A model generated the notes under the pieces. It worked only from the letters and a program-made list of their open reading frames with translations. It had not been told where the DNA came from and made no database searches. From positions 39,289,034 through 39,353,033 of the forward strand of contig OX419762.1 in assembly GCA_948567375.1 (NCBI GenBank): a stretch of DNA of 64,000 nt, read 5' to 3'. The DNA is from Lunularia cruciata (Eukaryota > Streptophyta > Marchantiopsida > Lunulariales > Lunulariaceae). Below are positions 31,434-43,295 of the stretch, piece after piece (the first letter of the stretch is position 1; each line of letters opens with the position of its first letter). The position numbers were made by a program, and so were the translations under genes.

Positions 31434-33546
31434 CAAATCTGCCGTTGTCACGTCTTGACCGCCTAAAGTTACGGGAATTTCCTGAGGACGTTGCAAGGTT
31501 GGAACACAGAGAGTTTCGATAACACAGATGACAGTTCCATCGTGGGACTTTGCCTGGATGCGCGGTAGTGTCACCCTTTTCGCTCAGTCGGAAAACAGCT
31601 CGGCAGCATCTGGATCTACCATCTTCTACACCTTCTGAAATACGGGAATTTTCTTTTCAAGATGAAGCGTCTGACACAGTTGTTTGCCAATTGAACAGCA
31701 CACGCAGACTGGAAACTCTTTCTCGTCTTCACAATTTCTACGACCGAAGATTATTACGAATAAAACAAATTCTCTAACAAACATTTCGCGATAAACCTCT
31801 TTCATATTTGCGAGAACCGGCTCTCGGTTATTTGTATTACTTATTCGCTCAAGGCGACTTGAACGGATTGTACAAGTGATGGTGAGAAAGTTCTGTCGCT
31901 TCTACTAGCACATAACTAACTGTGCCAGAGCGTGGACACTGGTTTGCACACACTAATGCGAAACGATGTTCCACCGCCAGGGAATAGCCAAGATTCAGCA
32001 GAGTGCTTCTTCAATTCTGCAGCTGTGGCTTGCCCGGACATAAAATTGAGATTGACAAAGAGAACATTGAGAACTTTGATTCAATCAGTACCACGAAAAC
32101 ACCTTTCAATACCGTGGAGTATCGCTGCCGGGATTTAGGTCACGACGTCTGTCCTGTTTTAAGTGTTTGGTCCCCATAAATTAAGTCGTAATATCCTTCA
32201 AAACATCATCTACATGCCAACTCTTGAATTACACCTTCAGTAATTTCATACAAAACGTTCACACCTGAATTCAAAGATGTTGTAGAGTAGATAGATTTCA
32301 GAATAAACAAAAAATCACAATTATTGTGAATACTTTCATGCTACAGAACAAATACTAGTTTAATGAACGGTAGTTAGTGTGCTGAATATAAGCGAGTTGA
32401 CTCTTGTGGCATCGAGCTATGAGAAGATTCAGGTATCCAGACAGGAGGAATGTAATTTTTCCACTACAGAATACGCGAGAGCAAGCACAACGTGTGTTGT
32501 GTGTGAAATCTTCAGTGAAGCTAAGACTAGTATCCGGTGCTTCAATCCACTGTGGCCACTGGATTAAGCTAGGTCGCTGCTGGTCGTGTAAGATGTACAT
32601 GAATTCACAATAGATAGGCAGTGCCTTGGCGGACTAAGTGAAGTAAGTGCCTTTCCCAATGGCGTACTGGCCTCCGGAAGATTCGTCTTGAATCTTCGTC
32701 CACGAAATGAGAGATGGCTTTTGCGAGTTAACTTTTCCCGGACATGCATACTCCGACCAGGAGGAAGTTTCACGAGTTCATCGAAGTAAATGAAGATGTT
32801 GGTTCTGCATGTCTTTCTTCAGCTGCTTAACTTTCACGATCATTGATCCGACTGAGCTAGAGCTACTTGAACCACAGTACGATTTTTAAGAAAGGGACAA
32901 ACGGCGTGCGGCTGTAGAAGAAGACGGGATCGTAGCTGGTCCTATTCACTCGAGCATACGGTATATGGTTATACTGGTGTGTCCATCTACGTTTGAAACA
33001 CAACTTCTGGCTATGGCCCATCAGAGGGGAGCCGATGAAGAGCGCCATTGTATCCCAGTCTTCTTATAGAGCTACATCAACTCGGTTGCAACTTGTGCTT
33101 ATCTTAAATTTCTCGCATTGTTCTATGATAGCATCATATACCAAGGGACCTTCATGAGTGAAGTGGTGCTGTAGCGGTGAGCACCGGTTGGGCATGAGGG
33201 CGAATACAGTGCTAAGTTTCATGAGCTTTTGCTGCAGCTCGATGTCTATGTCGACAACAGAGCAAGCCTGAAAGGGAAAGAGTTCTAGCGAGAAGCTGCA
33301 ACACATCTAGTTTGCAGACACACCAGATCTCGGCCTTTGATGCTGCAAGAAATTTCAGGCAATAACGTCCCAGAAGCTCTGCTTGCCTCAGGAAAATACC
33401 GCCAACCAGAAGCAAGTGTTAAGGGGCAACAAAGAACGTCACGAAGCCTTTGGTGCCTTACCTACCTCCAGTGGGCCAAGTTCAGTATGAATCTTTCGAT
33501 GTGATATTAATTCGCAAGGATCTTCGGGCTCAAATCTGCTTACATA
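31434..33546 (-). CDS. Unidentified multi-exon gene or recent pseudogene
   Basis: Several minus-strand blocks look coding and end or start at good splice signals. Near 33546-33466 a frame FEPEDPCELISHRKIHTELG ends at donor GAG|GTAGGTAAG. At 33267-33067, after the acceptor CTTTCCCTTTCAG, a frame contains VVDIDIELQQKLMKLSTVFA and HEGPLVYDAIIEQCEKF. After a stop codon the same frame continues with DWDTMALFIGSPLMGHSQKL and SYDPVFFYSRTPFVPFL (33060-32866). Around 32769-32638 lies SEYACPGKVNSQKPSLISW and GGQYAIGKGTYFT. Near 32046-31922 lies AELKKHSAESWLFPGGGTSF. Near 31560-31434 lies VICVIETLCVPTLQRPQEIP, ending at donor GATTTG|GTAAGT. I do not recognise the family. The in-frame stop near 33064 and missing joins leave open whether it is functional. 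It lies 3' of the cyclic phosphodiesterase gene on the same strand. Confidence 0.5.
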
Positions 33547-33714
33547 CATTATGTTACTAGAACAATAGACATAACATGTATTATGTTATCAGAAGAAGAG
33601 ACTTTACACTACCGTTGCTCACCAAGACCGCCCTTTCCAGGTGTTCTTCCCCTTATGTTATATGCTTCTGGAGGTCGAGTCTATCAGACGCTATACATGA
33701 CCTAACACTCACTT

Positions 33715-34987
33715 TCAACCTTCCAAAGGAAACTCTGCCACCTTTCTCCACGATTTTAGCATTTTGTCGGCTGGATCAGTATCATACAGGCTCAGCTTGC
33801 TTACCACGAACTCCGAACTGGTAAGGACTCTCCCGTATTTCTCCTCAGCAGTAGCTCTCGCTGACTGCTTATCTTCGTCCTTCAAATCCCCGTACAGAAG
33901 ACTTAGGTGGGGCATGTATTCTGGAAAAAAGCACCAAATAAGTTTGAAACAAGTCCAACCCTTGTAATTCGCTCGAATGACGATAATGATTATAAAGAAA
34001 TGAGAAAGCAGAATGCCATAGATACATGGGAAGCCGGTACATCCTATAAGAGGACATTCGAGAGCTTTCTTGAATTAAGAGGGAATGAGTCCAGCTTTTT
34101 AGCGAGCTGTGATTTGACAAACATTTCGGAAAGAACGAGTTTTCTTGGGGCAGTTTATATTGGCTTTCACCAATTTGTGACAACCGGAGACTATCTAGTT
34201 GCTGACAAATGAGATCATTCAATAGATTGTGCTACTTCATATTGCAAAGAAATCGAAGCGGGTAAGGCTCACCTTTCACAGGTTGTCCTAAGGCGGTGCT
34301 CGTTCTTGAGTTGGCCTCCAGAACCTGAAGCATGAATGATACCTTGTTAGCATTGGTAGAAAGAGTTCGGAATCATGACCCGCACAAGACCCAACATCAT
34401 CTCCAAAAAGCATACACCGACTAGTTCTAAATGCAACCACGTCCAGGTGATGCTTGACTTGGGGTTCGTCGTATCTAAGCTAATCAGTTCTTTCTAAATC
34501 TGAGCTTCTATGATTCGTAGAAGTCGATTGAACCAAACTCTTGTCCTTAAACCCTGATACCTCAAAAAAATTATCGTAGTCGCAACCTGTCGCGAAATCC
34601 GAGAAAAGAAGGTGGAGCAACAAATGTACTAACAGCAAACATTCTCACTTCTGGCCAACATCTGAAACAAGAAAACCCAAAAATACAACTTTGATGATCG
34701 AAAATTCAAACCTCAGGAGTAGGGTCCACTGTGAGATAAACACATTGATAGTAAATAGATCCACTGCCCACACCAGTAATTCTGTAGGTGATTGGAGGTA
34801 ACGAGGAGGCCAAGTCCCTCAATTTCGCTATTGCTTCTTCTTCTGGCAACGAGAAAGCGCCCACAACAGTGACATGAGCTTCTATCACTGGCCCGCCGTA
34901 CACTTGCTGCAAATGCTGTGCAACTTCCTTCACGCCTGGATGATCAGCTGGAGCCAACGCCCACACTGAATAGATCCGTTCAGCCAT
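33715..34987 (-). CDS. Cyclic phosphodiesterase (2H phosphoesterase family)
   Basis: Three minus-strand exons, 34987-34712, 34324-34273 and 33920-33715, join in phase to 177 codons. Arabidopsis cyclic phosphodiesterase has about 181. The family hydrolyses ADP-ribose 1'',2''-cyclic phosphate, a by-product of tRNA splicing, and nucleoside 2',3'-cyclic phosphates. Both H-x-T/S signature motifs of the 2H fold are present: HVTVVGAF in exon 1 (residues ~39-46) and HLSLLYGD at the start of exon 3. MAERIYSVWALAP at the start and SLYDTDPADKMLKSW near the end are typical. I chose the ATG at 34987, although the frame stays open 40 codons further upstream; the family N-terminus begins at MAE. The gene is divergent to NDUFS4. 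It looks intact. Confidence 0.9.
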
Positions 34988-36246
34988 CTCCGCTTTCGTC
35001 CTTCGCGATCTCCTCTCCGTTTGTTCAATCTCCGGAAATGCCAATGCACAAGATTTGCGACAATTGATCCACCATTCTCTTCTCTTACACACTGAAATAA
35101 CTTTCACAAGGATTCGGCACGTGGTTACATGATGCTTCTGGGTGCTTCACCTCCTTCCTGTACAGATTGCTCCGTTCAGCACCTAGTGTCTGTCCCCTGG
35201 CTCTCTTGAGATCAAACATGTGACAGAATGTATGCACTTCCTCTCCAATCACTGCCAGCAAGAAAGGACTATGTTACTCCTTCAGTTTTTCTTTCTTCTT
35301 CCTCCTGCATGCGTGTGGGAGGCTAATCCATGTTTCAATTCAACCTGCATGAAAGTAAATCATCACACTTGAATCAAATAGCAAAAGCTGAGCTCACTTC
35401 TGGCATCTTATACTTCTCACGCAAACGTTTCCTTCTCAACTTGAGTGTATTGAGTTCTGACTTTTCATTAGTTTCTTTTGTAATGGTCTCTTTCCCTGCT
35501 CTCCGTTTCAACCACAATTTACTGCAAACAGTATCTTAACTCGTCTTCGTGCCCTTATTAATGTCTAAGTTGAGGCATCCTTGCACTCTATGGGAAAACA
35601 TGTGAGCATTGCCCTTGCAGCATAATGCATAATTTCAAGGGGTTTTTTAAAGAGGTGAATTAGTTCTGGAATATTTTGCCTAAATAAAATCTTCTATTAC
35701 AGCAAAACTTTACCATCTGGGTTCTCTGCATTTCTGACATTCACTTATCCAGTCATATATATAGTACGCCCGGAACCCGTTATAAGTATAGAGACTGGCT
35801 AATCGTTGTCATCTCTCTGAAATTATTTTCTCTGCATTTTGTTAAAACCAATCAAAATATTTTACAAGTGCTTGGGCTAAAACGTCTAGAAATTAAATAC
35901 TTTACCATAGAAAAATAACGTCGTCTAATATTTCCTAATATTCTTCAAGGAAAATATACAGCAAACACAAGATCCCCAAACCACAACCTTACTCGATGAA
36001 TAGAGACGGAGGGAGATGGTGGTGTAAGAATCCATCAATTACTGGAAACGTATTAACAAAAGCATGTTAAATTACGGACTAATTAAGCCCTTAACAAGAG
36101 GCGCGGATTTGTCGAAGAAAGTGAAGTCACGGGAGCTAAGTGAAAGTTGAGTCATTCGGGTGAGAGACAGAGCAGACCGAGAGAGAGAGGAATTGGTCGA
36201 ATTCCACGGACTCAAGCAATCGCAGTGAATCTAGGGTTGAGAAACC
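34988..36246. promoter_or_regulatory. Divergent intergenic region between cyclic phosphodiesterase and NDUFS4
   Basis: 1259 bp separate the two start codons. The left part is pyrimidine-rich (TTCTTTCTTCTTCCTCC near 35289-35305). The middle is AT-rich. A GA-rich stretch (GAGAGAGAGGAATTGG) lies about 65 bp upstream of the NDUFS4 ATG and probably falls in its 5' leader. No protein-coding signal was found. Confidence 0.5.
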
Positions 36247-38193
36247 ATGGCTGGACGACGGGCCCTCCGAATTTTTCCGTCTTCTTTGCGGGGCTTTTCG
36301 TCTGTGGCTTTTCATCCAGCCGAGCTGCAAGGTGTGTACAACTTTGGTGGAGATGCTAACAATGTCGTCAGAGCTGGTGAGATCGGCGAGGTTGCTGGCA
36401 TACCGGATCAGCACTTGCACCGAAAGGTGAGGAGCCTCTTTGTCGTTCGATCACCTCATTTGTGCACCAGGATCAGTGTGGTCTAGCCAGTTCAAAGCTT
36501 GGTGGATAGTTTCCCCTAAAGTGTTGTTTCGAAGGTTAACCGTGCTATGGTTGGGGCACCGGAATTTGTCTGGATGTGAAACTCCTAAATTGTGTAACTT
36601 CGTGTGTTGTTCCATAGATTCGGATCTGGATAGATGATTGGGTATTGAGATCGTCTCCTTGTGGATCTTATTGTTGATGTTAAGGAATTTGTGATTTCAC
36701 TGATACTGGTAAATCTTTTGCGAATGCCTTGGATTACAAGGAGCAGACAAGAGAGTATTAAGCTTTTTGCCCGCTGAATCTGAGGCAATTAGCTGATCGT
36801 TTTTCATTCAGTTGGTGGTTCGGAAAACTTCTTTCTCATCTAGCTCGTCTTCATGGATTGTGGATGGGGTAGGTCGTTATCTTCTCCCCTGCTCGCGTAG
36901 CTTCACAGCAAGGTGTTGGTAAAACCGGTGTTTGGAAGATCAGCTTTGAATCAACTCAAAAGTAAGTAACTTTTACCTTGGTTAATTGCATTTTCAAATT
37001 GGATAATTGTGGGACGTAAATTGTGAGTGGGCCAACCCTGTGACAAGCTCAAGCTCAAGTGCTTTTCTCACATTAATTATGTGCTTGAAGCGTATGAGTT
37101 CATCTAGCAAGAATGCGACTATGCCTGAGTTTGAAACCATGGTTTCATAGGTCATCTAGATCCGAATTAAGCCACTTGCTTACAATCTAGAGTTGTTAAA
37201 ACTTTAGTTTGTGGCTGGAAAGCATGAAACTGAACGTGTTCATGTACTCTTTACAGGTGGGAAAACCCCTTAATGGGATGGACATCAACAGGTGATCCTT
37301 ATCATGCCGTTGGGGAGGCAGCTCTATACTTCGACACCAAGGAAGCTGCCATGGACTTTGCTACGAAATACGGTTGGGACTACTCTGTAAGTTACTATCT
37401 GCATTAGGATCGTTTCACTTGTCAATCAGATACTTGATACTTTGGCATTGCTTATATATCTTATGCGAATGTTTGCTTAATAGAGATAGAATAAGTCATT
37501 TCAAAGGTATAGTTAAGTCACCTGCTATCACTGAGCTAGTGAAGGTTCGTTACCTTAGAAGTTTTCGTCTGTAGTTGAGAAATGTCCACTTGCAAGACTT
37601 AAACGTTCTCTTGGAACGTTCTCTAAAGACCACAGTTCTCTTGGAGTAGGGCTTTTACTTAGCTGTCGAGGTTGTTTGTAAGAAATTTCACAGAATGTGT
37701 TGAGTATTGCCCAATATCGCGTAACCCTTGGTGTTAATTGAATGGTGATCCTACCAGATCCGGGAGCCAAAACAAATGATTCAAAGGGTATGGTCCTGCC
37801 TTGCGCCTCCACCTAACACTACTTCCACAAACTACAATGTTGTCATATGAGGATTCGTACTCCGTTACTCAATATGTTTCTCTATGAATCAAAAACTGAA
37901 ATCTTGCTAGTGTACAACCTGGGCAGGCGGTACAACTTTGTGGAAGCTTGTGTTATTTCGTTGTGCCTTAGTATCACGCAGTTCATTCATCAAGTCGTCA
38001 AGTTCACCAAGGTCAATCATTAGCAATCTTGTATCACTCTCGCTCATGCCACTCTGTGAAACTATTGCCGAATCGTTCGTCATAAACTTCTAAAGAGACG
38101 TTAGAGGTTTTACTGATAGGTTATAACTCTCCTGTGCAGACCAAGGCTTATGCAGACAATTTCAAGTGGAAGGGTCCAGCAGAAGAAGAATGA
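36247..38193 (+). CDS. NDUFS4: NADH dehydrogenase [ubiquinone] iron-sulfur protein 4 (complex I 18-kDa subunit)
   Basis: Five exons (36247-36426, 36873-36961, 37257-37386, 37758-37787, 38140-38193) give 160 codons. Arabidopsis FRO1 has 154. The start [19 protein letters not shown] is a basic, Ser-rich mitochondrial presequence. Family motifs follow: [37 protein letters not shown], a Phe/Asp-rich segment ending in YGWDY, and [10 protein letters not shown] at the C-terminus. The protein is a peripheral-arm subunit of respiratory complex I in the mitochondrial matrix arm. The 30-bp exon 4 ([10 protein letters not shown]) is placed because the family has about ten residues between GWDY and the YADNFKWKG end, and a clean AG..GT-bordered, in-phase block occurs in the intron. 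Without it the protein would still be in frame. The gene looks intact. Confidence 0.93.
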
Positions 38194-39306
38194 TAATCAG
38201 GGGGGAAGACTCACGCAGTGCTGTGATCTGAATGTTTCCTCTCCATTTACTTGTGTCGAGCACACCATACCATTCTTTGTGGGGGTCTTAGCTACTCTGG
38301 TAAGATGGCCACAGATGGTATATGTTGAACCTCAGGACTGAAGACGCTTCATTGCCATATGAGGTTGCTTTAGAAGCCTTTGAGCCCATATTGTGGTTTC
38401 ATTCTCTATTTCAAGGACTAGCATGATCGCAGTGAGACCCTTCATAATTTCGAAACAGCTCCAATGTACAGAATACAAAGTTCAATTTGGCAAGGAGAAG
38501 GAATGCAACTGTATACAAGGTTAAACGTGGTTGCACAAATTTTTTCTAAACATGGAGGTTCAGCAAATTGATAACGCCAATATATGCCATGCCGCTTTGA
38601 GTATGTTGCGCTCCACCCAATTCTCTCAGAACGTATGCTTGTTCACTCCTCTTCTTGGGCAAGACTCAGAGACCTATTATTATACAGTCATGCCAATTCA
38701 CATGTCCTCCAAGCTGTCGACTGAAGACATGATGTCAAACTTGTGTTTGTGTGGTGTTTGGTGGTCAAACTTTTCATGTTTGGAGCTCAGCCCATCTTAT
38801 CTTTGTGCTTAAGCGGGATGTGGTAAGCCGGGATACATGAGCGATATTGCACGTTTCGCGTAGCGTCCTGACACTTTGACTCATCTTTTGAAGGCCATCC
38901 GGTTTACCGTGATCTCTCGACGACGTTATACAGTGGTCTTTGGCTACCTCCACTTTACTCAATTGAGAGTGATGGCATTTAAAAGATTGCATATATTAAA
39001 GAGGACTGGAGACAAGGAGCGTGCTATGGTAAACGATTAGAGCCATATATTACCTGGGAAACGTAGTCTGATCGACGGAGCTTTAAGGTACTATTGGCGA
39101 TGTTTGCATCAATATTCTTTGTGCAAAGTAAATGGACCTCGGATGGGTGCCTAGTTCTTAGTGTAATATGCATCTTCTATGTTGCACTCCACACGATGTA
39201 TGGGATTCAAGGTTCGTGTAAAAGGCTTAAAACTAAGACTTTATTAAGGGCATGTGTCCACTATTCTCCTTTTTTTCAGAGAAAAATAATAAATGGGACA
39301 TGCCTA
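38194..39306. other. 3' flank of NDUFS4 and right part of the gene island
   Basis: No convincing coding signal. The 93-codon plus frame at 38531-38812 shows no known domain. AT content rises toward the R2-like element, whose target duplication begins at 39307. Confidence 0.5.
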
Positions 39307-39320
39307 GAGGTACTTGAGAT
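39307..39320. repeat. Target-site duplication (left) of the R2-like element
   Basis: GAGGTACTTGAGAT here is repeated exactly at 43813-43826, on the far side of the element. This sets both borders of the insertion. Confidence 0.85.
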
Positions 39321-39599
39321 GAAAGGAAGAAGGCGGTCGCGTAAGAAAAACGAAGGATGGGAAGTCCCCATCAAGCCCGTACAAGGGAGAGAAAAAAGGT
39401 AACATGGGGCTAAGCCCCAATAGAGTCTATATGAGAAATCTGCCCTATTGCACCTAAGATATCCAACCTATGCAAATCGTACGGTCTACACACAACTCAA
39501 AAGCATCAAAAGAAACATCACCTAATATGATTGCTCTCCTATGGATTGCTCCAGCCATTGCTCTCTATAGAGCAATGGATACACGCTATCTAAAATATG

Positions 39600-40120
39600 C
39601 TACAAAGTTTGAGAGTGAGAGTGATGCCTAACATGATAAGCTCTCGCGCATTCCTTGACAAATATGTCAAATGTCGTGTCCATCGCTCCATATAACTTCA
39701 AGGCTAGAGGAACAAAGAGGTGACCTCGTTGCATGCCCCTATATTTGGAGACCTTGCGACCTAATGCTGCACTCGCCGCCCATCCAAGAGGATGGGTAAT
39801 CACTCCCTCGGAAACTGTATCCTACGTAAGGACCATAACCACTACATCCGCTATTGTCACCTAATCATCTCGGACCAAGTATAAGTCTGCCCTCACACGT
39901 GTCATCTGCAAAGCATATGAAAGCTCCCTCCAAGCCAAGTATCCACTCTCTCCTGCCATAGCAAACACTATGTCCCTAATGGCATCATGGGTAGCTATCC
40001 TCTGTCCTCCAAAAGGACAGCGTGTCATGTGGACCGCTGTTGCATCTAGTGTAGAACCACACTCACAAGTGAGTAATGAAGATGCAGATGGGTGGACCAA
40101 ACCTAGGCAAAACCTCATCG
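39600..40120 (-). pseudogene. CCHC zinc motif and restriction-like endonuclease region of the R2-like element
   Basis: On the minus strand CECGSTLDATAVHMTRCPFGG forms a C-x-C ... H-x3-C motif (about 40060-40000) and is followed by THDAIRDIVF. Next come RADLYLVRDD and ADVVVMVL (about 39890-39830). They resemble the PD ... D blocks of R2-type endonucleases (P replaced by A). A lysine block ALGRKVSKYRG (about 39770-39740) follows, then VPLALKLYGAMDTTFDIF. One in-frame stop follows RDD and another follows MVLT. Confidence 0.65.
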
Positions 40121-40779
40121 CTGTAGAGAAAGTAGTTGGTGCGAGTCAGAATACCCTAATGCACGGCCGAGCTAGGATCCAAGAGCCTGCACCCTTGTCG
40201 GAGCAAGAGCGAAGACGTGCTCTAGTAGCGTGAGGAATGGACGAGTCGACTAAGAGAGAATGTAGCATATGCTCACACTATCGCTCCACCAAGGAAGATT
40301 GTAAATCTCTAGTCCAATCTGATGATAGTGAAGCAAAAGGTAGAAAATCCTCTCGTGCTCGTGCGGATAGATTATCTCTTGTCTGCCACAATAACACTTG
40401 GAGAGAAAAGGATCCCCCCTCCACCTTTGTCACATAAGTCTCCAAAACCGGCCTATCAGCAACCACAAAATGAGAGGAAAGTAGGGATGTTAAGAGAGCC
40501 CAACTACCCAAAAATGTTATAGGTACAGTCTCCTCCATAAATAGCAAGCCAACCCCACCACATGAGATCGGCAAAGCCGTCTATCTACATGCCAAATCTC
40601 CTATCACATACTCAAAAATCCTTGGACCAATTATATCACCCCCAAGACTCCCATAATCCTCCTATCAAATGCTCTCAGACGTGATAGGAAGGACGATGAG
40701 GGAGGAACTATACGGATGAGGTAGGATGGTCGACGAGCAATATTGGAGGAGAGTATACCAAATGCCACCTACGGATCTC

Positions 40780-42700
40780 CTAGTAATGAAAGGTATCCAC
40801 ATGGAGAACATCCTCTGCAAGCGTAGCGTCTAAGAAAAGTGTGACAAAATCCTTTGATCCTACAAGCACTCCAAGAACACAAAGTCCATCTGTGGATGTG
40901 ATACACCTCTTTGGAAGCTCAAGGTGTGGAGGAATACCTAAAGGGGACCATGCCCTACACTTTGACATCTTGACTCTCAAGCCTACTAGACGTAGCTTGG
41001 TAGTCAAGTAGTCAAAGGCCTGTCTAATCTGATCCACATGGCCTACGATGTGTGTATCATCTGCCAAGGAAGGAAATACACAGCCTTGCATGGCCAAAGT
41101 AGTAGATAGGAGAGCTCTAAAGTGAGCCATGGCAAATAAGGGCCCCCTTGTAATACCAAGAGCTAGCCATATGATCTAGATGTGAAATTCGGTTTGGTAA
41201 CATCTAGAATGATGTTATACATGATGGTCAAAATAGATAAGATAGAAGTATCACCAAAAGAGTACTTCTACAAATAGTGCAAAAACCAAAATAGACTTGA
41301 GAATCTTACAACCAATAGCTAGACATATGATTTAAAGGTGAGAATTGGTTTGGTAACATCTGGAAGGATGTTACACATGATGGACTAAATAGATCAGAAA
41401 GAGGTATCACCAAAAGGGGACTTCTACTAATAGAGTAGGAACTAAAATATGCCTGAAATCTTTGAAGGCAATTTCGGAGGCCTAAACGAATGAATAAGGC
41501 CTCAAAAATGTGCAAATTCTCCCCCCCCCCTATGAATAAAAGGCTGGCCTTCCCTCCCCCTTGATTTGTCTCATCGAGAGCTTTCCAACGGTACCTTACT
41601 CACGTGATTCTGAGATTCCTACAAGAAGATTCCCTAAAAGATTCCCTTTGGTCAAAGCTTGTTTGACCAACCAGATAGGACCAAGACCAGACATGTCACC
41701 CATCCAAGTAAGTAATCCAAGGGTGGAGCTTGCTGACATGTCACCTATCTGTGTCCCTAATCCTATGGTGGAGCTTCCTTGGAGGAGATACTCTTTGTCT
41801 ATATAAGAAAGAGAAGGTGCTCCCTTGGGGCATCGAATGTTTGAGTATGCAATCTGTATTTTATCTCTTCTCTAGTCCTTAGAGTATTACATCCCCCCAA
41901 AGCATCTCTTTGAAGTGTACCAACAATTGACTCCAAGATGGTGACTCCCTCCTATGAACCACCATGTTGGTAGTAAAGGGAAGCAGGAGAGCCATAAAAA
42001 GACCTCACAAAAGGAATGAGACTTGCCAAGGATCCACCAGCCTCCCTAAGCTCTCTAAAGATGGATGCTCATGAGACGCTATTAAAAGTGTTCTCAACAT
42101 CCACTTGTAGGAAGACCCACTATGGATGGATATCTAGGAGTGCTCTAATGCTTAGAGATATAGTCTCACATCCTCCAAGTGTAGCTACTCCAAACTGATG
42201 TGGATTGAGGTGTTGTCAAAAGTGAGAATGATGTTGAAGGACAATGGTACAACTGACCAAATGCAAAAAGATCTCTCTAATAGCAATCTGTCTAATGCCT
42301 CTCGTGTCCTTCTCCATCGTGAGAAGTTGACTAGCACCTAACACCTGACTAACAAACATAGGAATGTCTCCTCTTGCTACTGCTACAACCATCTAAAACA
42401 ACTCGGTAAAACCACTAGAAGGATCATCTATCTGGAAGCAATCTCTAAGGTGCTCATAAACCATCCCTGACAAGCCTCTTGAGGAAAGGCGAGGAGCAGT
42501 GCACAATGCTTGTGCAAATAGCGACCTATCAAGACATAAAGGCTGCTCAGGCTGATAATCTAAGACCTCTAGTGGTATTCCCTCTACCGCTATAGGATGT
42601 AGTGAGCATAGGGAAGAGATAGTCTCATCAACAGGACTTGCCATAGACAAAGGGTGTAGCGCTCGTGCCGCTCTACTAAACTCTCTTGCTTGACCCAATG
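40780..42700 (-). pseudogene. Reverse transcriptase of the R2-like element (split by LTR-A)
   Basis: Minus-strand blocks in order: APRLSSRGLSGMVYEHLRD (about 42505-42450), KDTRGIRQIAIREIFL (about 42320-42270), QVDVENTFNSVSW (about 42105-42065, first catalytic Asp region) and GGS near 41940. After the LTR insertion come MAHFRALLSTT and CVFPSLADDTHIVGH (41130-41040). The second box is A-D-D, with both catalytic aspartates kept. KCRAWSPLGIP, LCVLGVLVGSKDF and TLAEDVLHVD follow. There are several stops. Confidence 0.8.
41149..41891 (+). repeat. Solo LTR-A (duplicated-start subfamily) inserted in the R2-like element
   Basis: A partial LTR start (41149-41304) is joined head-to-tail to a full LTR (41305-41891). 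This is the same structure as 18386-19138. It interrupts RT between the two catalytic regions. A run of ten C (about 41520-41530) is a private slippage. The flanking bases (CCCCT and TCCCC) do not give an exact duplication. A TATA-like box (CTATATAAG) lies near 41799. Confidence 0.8.
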
Positions 42701-43214
42701 TCCTACACCGTCATAATCAAGTGGACTCTGTGGTACCTTGTGGCGATGCTTGTCTCTTAAATCATGTAGCCCTAACAGACTCCTCTTGAAGGGCTGCCCT
42801 ATCCCTTGCTCAAAATCAACAAAATCTAGCAGCCACCTCTCTATGCCCCGCATGCCCCCCTTTAGTATAACAAAGACACCATTGAGGGAGTAAGAAGAAT
42901 AGGAACCATGCTAACTCATCCAAGGGATCACGTGCCAAATGATCAAGTGGTAGGCAAAGACTGTCTAGCCTCATCATGGAGTGTGCGGGGTAGCCTATGG
43001 AATAGATGTGGACATGGAAAAATAGTCTCAAATAACACCAAAATGCAACCCGCTTGAGAAGCTAACCACTCCCACAACTCGATCGGTATCCCTAGAATAA
43101 TCAACAAAGTGATAGAAGAAGCGTGCATAATCTTGAGTGTCACTATTATCAATGTGGTTGTTTGTCTCATGTGGGCATCCCAAGTGGTCCAATCATAGTC
43201 CTTGTGCATCTTTC

Positions 43215-43295
43215 CTACATGGGTCTTTACCCCTTGTGAGGTAAAGCGTTGGTGACACACCGGGCATGGTGTATCCTGAGCCGCTCTAGGCAACC
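43215..43295 (-). pseudogene. N-terminal C2H2 zinc finger of the R2-like element
   Basis: The minus-strand frame encodes CPVCHQRFTSQGVKTHVGKMH: C-x2-C-x11-H-x4-H, within an open stretch of 153 codons (43404-42943). R2-type elements use such fingers to contact target DNA. The preceding leader to 43812 is non-coding. Confidence 0.75.

Noticed and set aside
33064-33306. Minus-strand frame starting at its first ATG as a separate small gene
   Set aside because: The ATG lies before a strong acceptor (CTTTCCCTTTCAG at about 33268-33280), so the frame is better explained as an internal exon of a longer gene.
41520-41530. Run of ten C bases
   Set aside because: A private homopolymer in a decayed LTR copy, likely slippage or a base-calling problem, absent from the other LTR-A copies.
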